From Eupeodes corollae (Eukaryota > Arthropoda > Insecta > Diptera > Syrphidae): DNA of 64,000 nt. A program made the translations under genes and the position numbers. Shown piece by piece: positions 59,511 to 64,000 of this stretch (positions within the stretch are counted from its first letter, which is position 1; every line of letters starts with the position of its first letter). The notes under the pieces are model-generated. The model was not told where the DNA came from. It ran no database searches and worked only from the letters and a program-made list of their open reading frames with translations. The DNA lies in NCBI RefSeq assembly GCF_945859685.1, contig NC_079147.1, positions 133,573,645 through 133,637,644 of the forward strand, read 5' to 3'.

Positions 59511-61970
59511 CTGCATCACCTATGTACTGGCTATTTTTTATTTTCAATCCGTCAAGGTTTTCGGTGGGTAAAATAAGGCTTAGAAAGCAGTTGCAAGCTG
59601 CTACTGTTTCAACTTTATTGTTTATATCCCATTAGAACAAGTACTGCATTAACTTTAAAAAATGAACAAAAAAGTAGTGTAAGTAATTTTTATTGGTCTG
59701 ATAAATTATAATGCAAAAAACTACATGTCTTCATTGTTCGGTTAAAAATTGATAAGGTTTTAAGCAATTTAGGCTAATTTATCGCTTAATTTCATAGCTT
59801 AATTTTTTTTTTTGTCTGAGCATAATTTTTCAATTTCTAAAACAAAAATCTGATTTATAGATTTCTTAAAAAAAATCAAATATTAGAAGCTTTTATGTGT
59901 GAATAATTTATATTTTGTTGTTCTTTAAAATGTTACAAAGATAATAAATGTTAGGGTAATGAAGACAATTTCCTTAGAAAATTTAATATATAATCAAATA
60001 TTGTTGTAAACTCAATTAGCTTGCTAGAACGGTTAGTTTACGCCCATAACTTTGTAAGCCAATCCCTTTAAAATACATAATACAAAACGAAAGCTTTAGT
60101 GATAAAAATAAAATGTCTGCTATAATTTTAGTCATTGTACTTGTACCTGTAATAAATTGTCAACATTCTTTAATGTGTTGCACTTCTTTGCAACAATTTC
60201 TTTTCTACTATCTTATTTTTTCAGGATAAACTGTTTTTCTTGCCAACAATTATTATTAAAATTATCTTTAAGGAGGAAAAAAATGTCATTAATTTGTAGA
60301 TATGGCTCAAAATAAATGAGTTTTCTCAAAACTTAACGCATTAGAAGTGGTCGCTGTATAAAAAATAATTTAGTCAAAATTTAAGGCTAAAAACAGTTTT
60401 TTTTGGAAGTGTGGTTCTAATAACGAAATAATTTTTTTTTAATTGCTCCAGCCTCATAAGCGGTACAAGATAGACTGTTATCAATTTTTGGCACTTCAGT
60501 GCATTTAGTTCGACATTTTTGAAAATCATATGTATGTTTAGAAAGATCTCAATGGGACTTACGTGCAACAAGATATATGTATGTATGTACATACATATTT
60601 TTTACTCCACTATAATATCGAATACCTAATTGAAAGATCGGCTTAAGAATACATTTATTTTGCAGGTTATCATAGAGTACCTGATTGTTTTTTGTTTGTA
60701 ATAATTTGAAAACAAAATATTTTTGATCTACGCATGCTTCTTTAAGATGCTTTATGTACAAGTACAGTACTTTTCTTAAAAGCTTTTAAATATAAATTTG
60801 AATATATGTACATATATAGACACAAACTCAGTAAGGAAATGCAAAGTTAAAGGAACATAAGATTTTTAATAGCTCTGTAAAACATTACATTATGCTGTGC
60901 GTTTCTCCAAGATATTTAAGTTGATATTCCTAGGCCTTCATAGTTATTGTTGCCAAAATGAACTATACAAACGAACTTAGTTTTTTAATTTACTAAAAGT
61001 ATTACTTCTTTCTACATAAATTACCTATGTACGTACGATGACACCATCTAAAGACATACAAATCCACATGTGTCATCGTAAAAATGACTTCATCAAACTA
61101 TATTTAGCAGCGCAACAAATATAATTTCAAGACTAAATTGCTTATAAAATAAAATATGAAGGATTCAGTGAATAAATAGAAAAAGTAAACAAACAACGAT
61201 TAAAAAAAGTAAAAATTAAATAATTGAAACATTCCAGTTTTAAACCTGAAAGGGCTTCTAGTCAATTTTATTAAGCTGTGCGAATATTCTCCTCCAACTG
61301 ACTACTTAACCACAAATGTTGGAAAAATCATCTAACATTGAGCTAAGCCCGAACCGGCCGCGGCCGTGGAAGTCATATGACAAAAATCATATTCAAAATT
61401 ATAATGCCATTACAAAGAAGAAGAAAGTGAATTGTGTGTCTATTTAAAAAATATTTTCTTTTTTTCGTTCTTTTATACTTCTTAAAAAACACCCTTCACT
61501 ACACTAGCTGATCCGTCTAACTTCGTACCACAAAACAGTTGATGAATGAGTGTTTTCAGGCACCTTATTATAAACGGAAGTTATTGTTCTTAAATCTGGC
61601 ACAAGAACAAATAAAAAGGATTATTTGTCTTTGTTTAATCGGAATGGCTTAGGCAAGATAAATCGGGAACTGAAAAGTTAAATTCGAATTAGAACTAGCT
61701 GAGGTTTCTTATCACCAAGCGCGTTCAATTGCATATTTTTGGTTAGTATGGATTTCGGAGCTTGAGTTATTAATTGTTCGAAGGTAACCCAATAACCAAG
61801 CAGCAATTTACGAGATATTGCGTAGATCATTTAAGGTACTACTGGAAGCTTTCACAGAGGGAGTTATATTTAGAATAATACATTTTCCTTAGTTTATACA
61901 AAAATAAATTTCACTTCGAAGGTTTTGTGTTAGAAAATTTTGTTCCCAAATATTGTTTTGGTTAATTTTT
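59511..61970. other. AT-rich intergenic DNA
   Basis: No gene is recognised. Two small features stand out. One is an 11-bp inverted repeat TACGATGACAC (61,034-61,044) pairing with GTGTCATCGTA (61,070-61,080). The other is a GC-rich palindrome CGGCCGCGGCCG (61,355-61,366). Confidence 0.4.
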
Positions 61971-61974
61971 TTAC

Positions 61975-62115
61975 GTACTGATAAGAAATGGTTTCCGACT
62001 TAAGAAGTAGGAGAACAAATATGTAAGATGTTAAAGTTTTAAGCAAGACAAAATGACAGACGGGATGGGAAGTTATCAGTGTGGGTCACACGCAGACCTC
62101 AGCCTCTTTTTTACT
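61975..62115 (-). repeat. Family T head end, inverted
   Basis: AAAATGACAGACGGGATGGG then GTTATCAGTGTGGGTCACAC is the inverted head word series also seen at 26,473 and 44,775. Only a trace of array precedes it. Confidence 0.6.
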
Positions 62116-64000
62116 AATCGCACTTAATTTGCTTCTTCATTTAGTAAAACAATTCTAAACTGATGATCTTATAAACTTAGTATGTTTATAACTTATAAAC
62201 ATACGAACTAAGGCCACGAATTATAAATTAATTAAATTTTAATGTTATTTGTATCGGTGATCGATAATGTATAGAAGAACAATAATGAAAACCCACTTTA
62301 AATCTCTATAAATATTTTCAATTTCTAAACTTGATTTTACCGTACTTAAGTACCCAATTCCAGTCTTTTTCTGTTAAGCTAAATTAATGAAGATCAATAA
62401 ACTATTGTTAAATGAAACACACCTAAGCATTATACAAGTTTTTTATTATGTATATAGTGTACATAAATTCAAGACATGTCTAGCTTTATGTGTATATCTT
62501 TTATTTATAAAGTAAACTTAAATTTCACGAACGAACAATTTAAACAATTTAAAGCTTAACTAACTTAATTGTTCGTTGACATATAAATGCCATTTTATTA
62601 TATTGATTTTATAAAAGAACATTTCTCGTGCGCGTTGCGTATCTTTTATACAAATACTTGTTTCGATTGTGGGTTCGTTTATGTTTTGCGGTATATTTGT
62701 ATAGCTTGTTACTAATGCATTGCCTTTTTCAGAGTGTAAATGACGCAAGCTTTAATTTGATCTTGGGCGATCTTGTTATACAAACCTTGCGATTCTTATA
62801 GAAAGTGTACAAGCTACATACTACCTAGCATTATACTGAATAATTCTATTTGCCATCGTGATTCGTGGCATTTAATAATATTAATAATAATATCTTGGTA
62901 AGAATAATCTTAAAGTAGGTTCATATATATTATATCAGAATATACACATGTATATCAACATTTTAAATAAATAAATGAAAGCATACGGTATGTACATTTG
63001 TTTATTATATGCAAAGCAAATAATGTGAGAATGAGATATCATGGCCAGATTCAGAACCAAAAATGTGAACATTGTGCGAAAATGAATAAATGTAAGTATG
63101 TACAATGTACATAGTCTTCTATGTAGGTAGTTTTGTATATGTGTTTCTGTTTATCTATCTTAAAGTTGAAATACAGAGAATAATAATTTAACAATAATTA
63201 AAAGAGTAATCATCATGATGAATGCGAATGAAAAAGTAATTTGCAGAAAGTAACAACACATTTCTACCTAAACTTGTTGAATGTTTTCATAAAAAACCCA
63301 CCTTCCTAGTATGTAGTTACTTATTGATTTAAAAGTACATATGTATACTTAGATACATACTCGTTTATGGTTTTCATATGAAAGATCTTTTTCTCAGAAA
63401 AAAATGTTAAGTACTGAGTTTTGTTTGAGTTTTTTATTGATTTAAAAATAAACTTATTATTTGGTTTTTAGAGCCTTCAAACAGTTTTCTGAATTTTTAA
63501 AGCAGGCGCTTTTATAATATAAAATTTCTTTGCGTAAATAATATTTATAAATTAAAAACTCACACAAATTATCATAAGATCACCCAAATATTTTAAATAA
63601 AGTGAACGGATGTAGTGTTACCTCCTTAATAACTTAAAATAAGGTGTACAAGCATTCATCTCAAGGGTTTGTTAGTAATGTCAGTTATAACTATGATTTA
63701 AGTAAATAGTCTTGTTTATTGAAATGCTTTTGGTTGTCCTTTTTTGAAAATAGTTTTTATTATTTTGTTTTTACTTTACCGAAAGCAAACGACTTTCTTA
63801 AGTTACTGGACCAAGAAGCACATGAATCATTAATAAAGTGTGTTTTATTTTAAAGTGTGTAGAAAAATATGTATTTATTAAAGAAAATTTTAAGTTAAAA
63901 TCTTTCTGAAGTAGCAACATTTTGTTTTTGTATGTGAAGTTGTGAAACTGACATTTTAAGGTCTCTAGAATTTAAGGCAAAGATTTATAGAGATCTCTGT
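62116..64000. other. AT-rich intergenic DNA
   Basis: No gene is recognised. There are frequent TACATATGTA-type words (62,930-63,120 and 63,330-63,360). Confidence 0.35.

Overview
This window looks like nuclear DNA of a brachyceran fly (Diptera). It is AT-rich, non-operonic and intron-containing. It holds two alpha-type carboxylesterase genes built like the fly alpha-esterase cluster and a dense mixture of LINE, SINE, Tc/mariner-like, Helitron and CMC-type transposon sequence. The assignment rests on gene structure and repeat content read by eye; no database search was possible, and no species is named. Most of the 64 kb contains no host gene. No rRNA, functional tRNA or CRISPR array was seen. 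|| Layout. 1-5.4 kb: relics of two LINE families, then a full-length tRNA-derived SINE with target-site duplications. 6.34-10.12 kb: a 3.8-kb DNA transposon with matching ends, subterminal repeats and one uninterrupted 798-codon transposase ORF resembling CMC/CACTA (Tnp2-like) transposases. It abuts a Tc/mariner-like transposase relic. 11.7-21.6 kb: more LINE and SINE debris, including the best preserved LINE reverse transcriptase (13.4-15.1 kb), whose YADD box is broken by a stop. 17.0-17.9 kb looks like regulatory DNA. 21-33 kb: mainly AT-rich DNA carrying several copies of an unclassified interspersed repeat, called family T here. Its core is a ~150-170 bp tandem array and one end is a recognisable tail module. 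|| 33-40 kb: a candidate solo LTR with a CTCF-like motif, another Tc-like relic, a SINE, LINE 3' ends, an AT-rich repeat (family V), and one arm of an inverted duplication. 40.5-42.7 kb (+): esterase gene 1, six exons including a proposed first exon, 571 codons. 43-47 kb: LINE and family T debris, a Helitron helicase relic fused to a LINE RNase H tail, and the second arm of the inverted duplication. 53.0-55.5 kb (-): esterase gene 2, five exons recognised, first exon not found. 56-64 kb: LINE 3' fragment, a large family T copy, family V, then AT-rich DNA. || The two esterases converge tail to tail, share three identical exon lengths and all testable intron phases, and each keeps an intact Ser-Glu-His triad. 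They are therefore tandem-cluster paralogues expected to act independently as carboxylic ester hydrolases. The rest of the window is chiefly a record of nested transposition.
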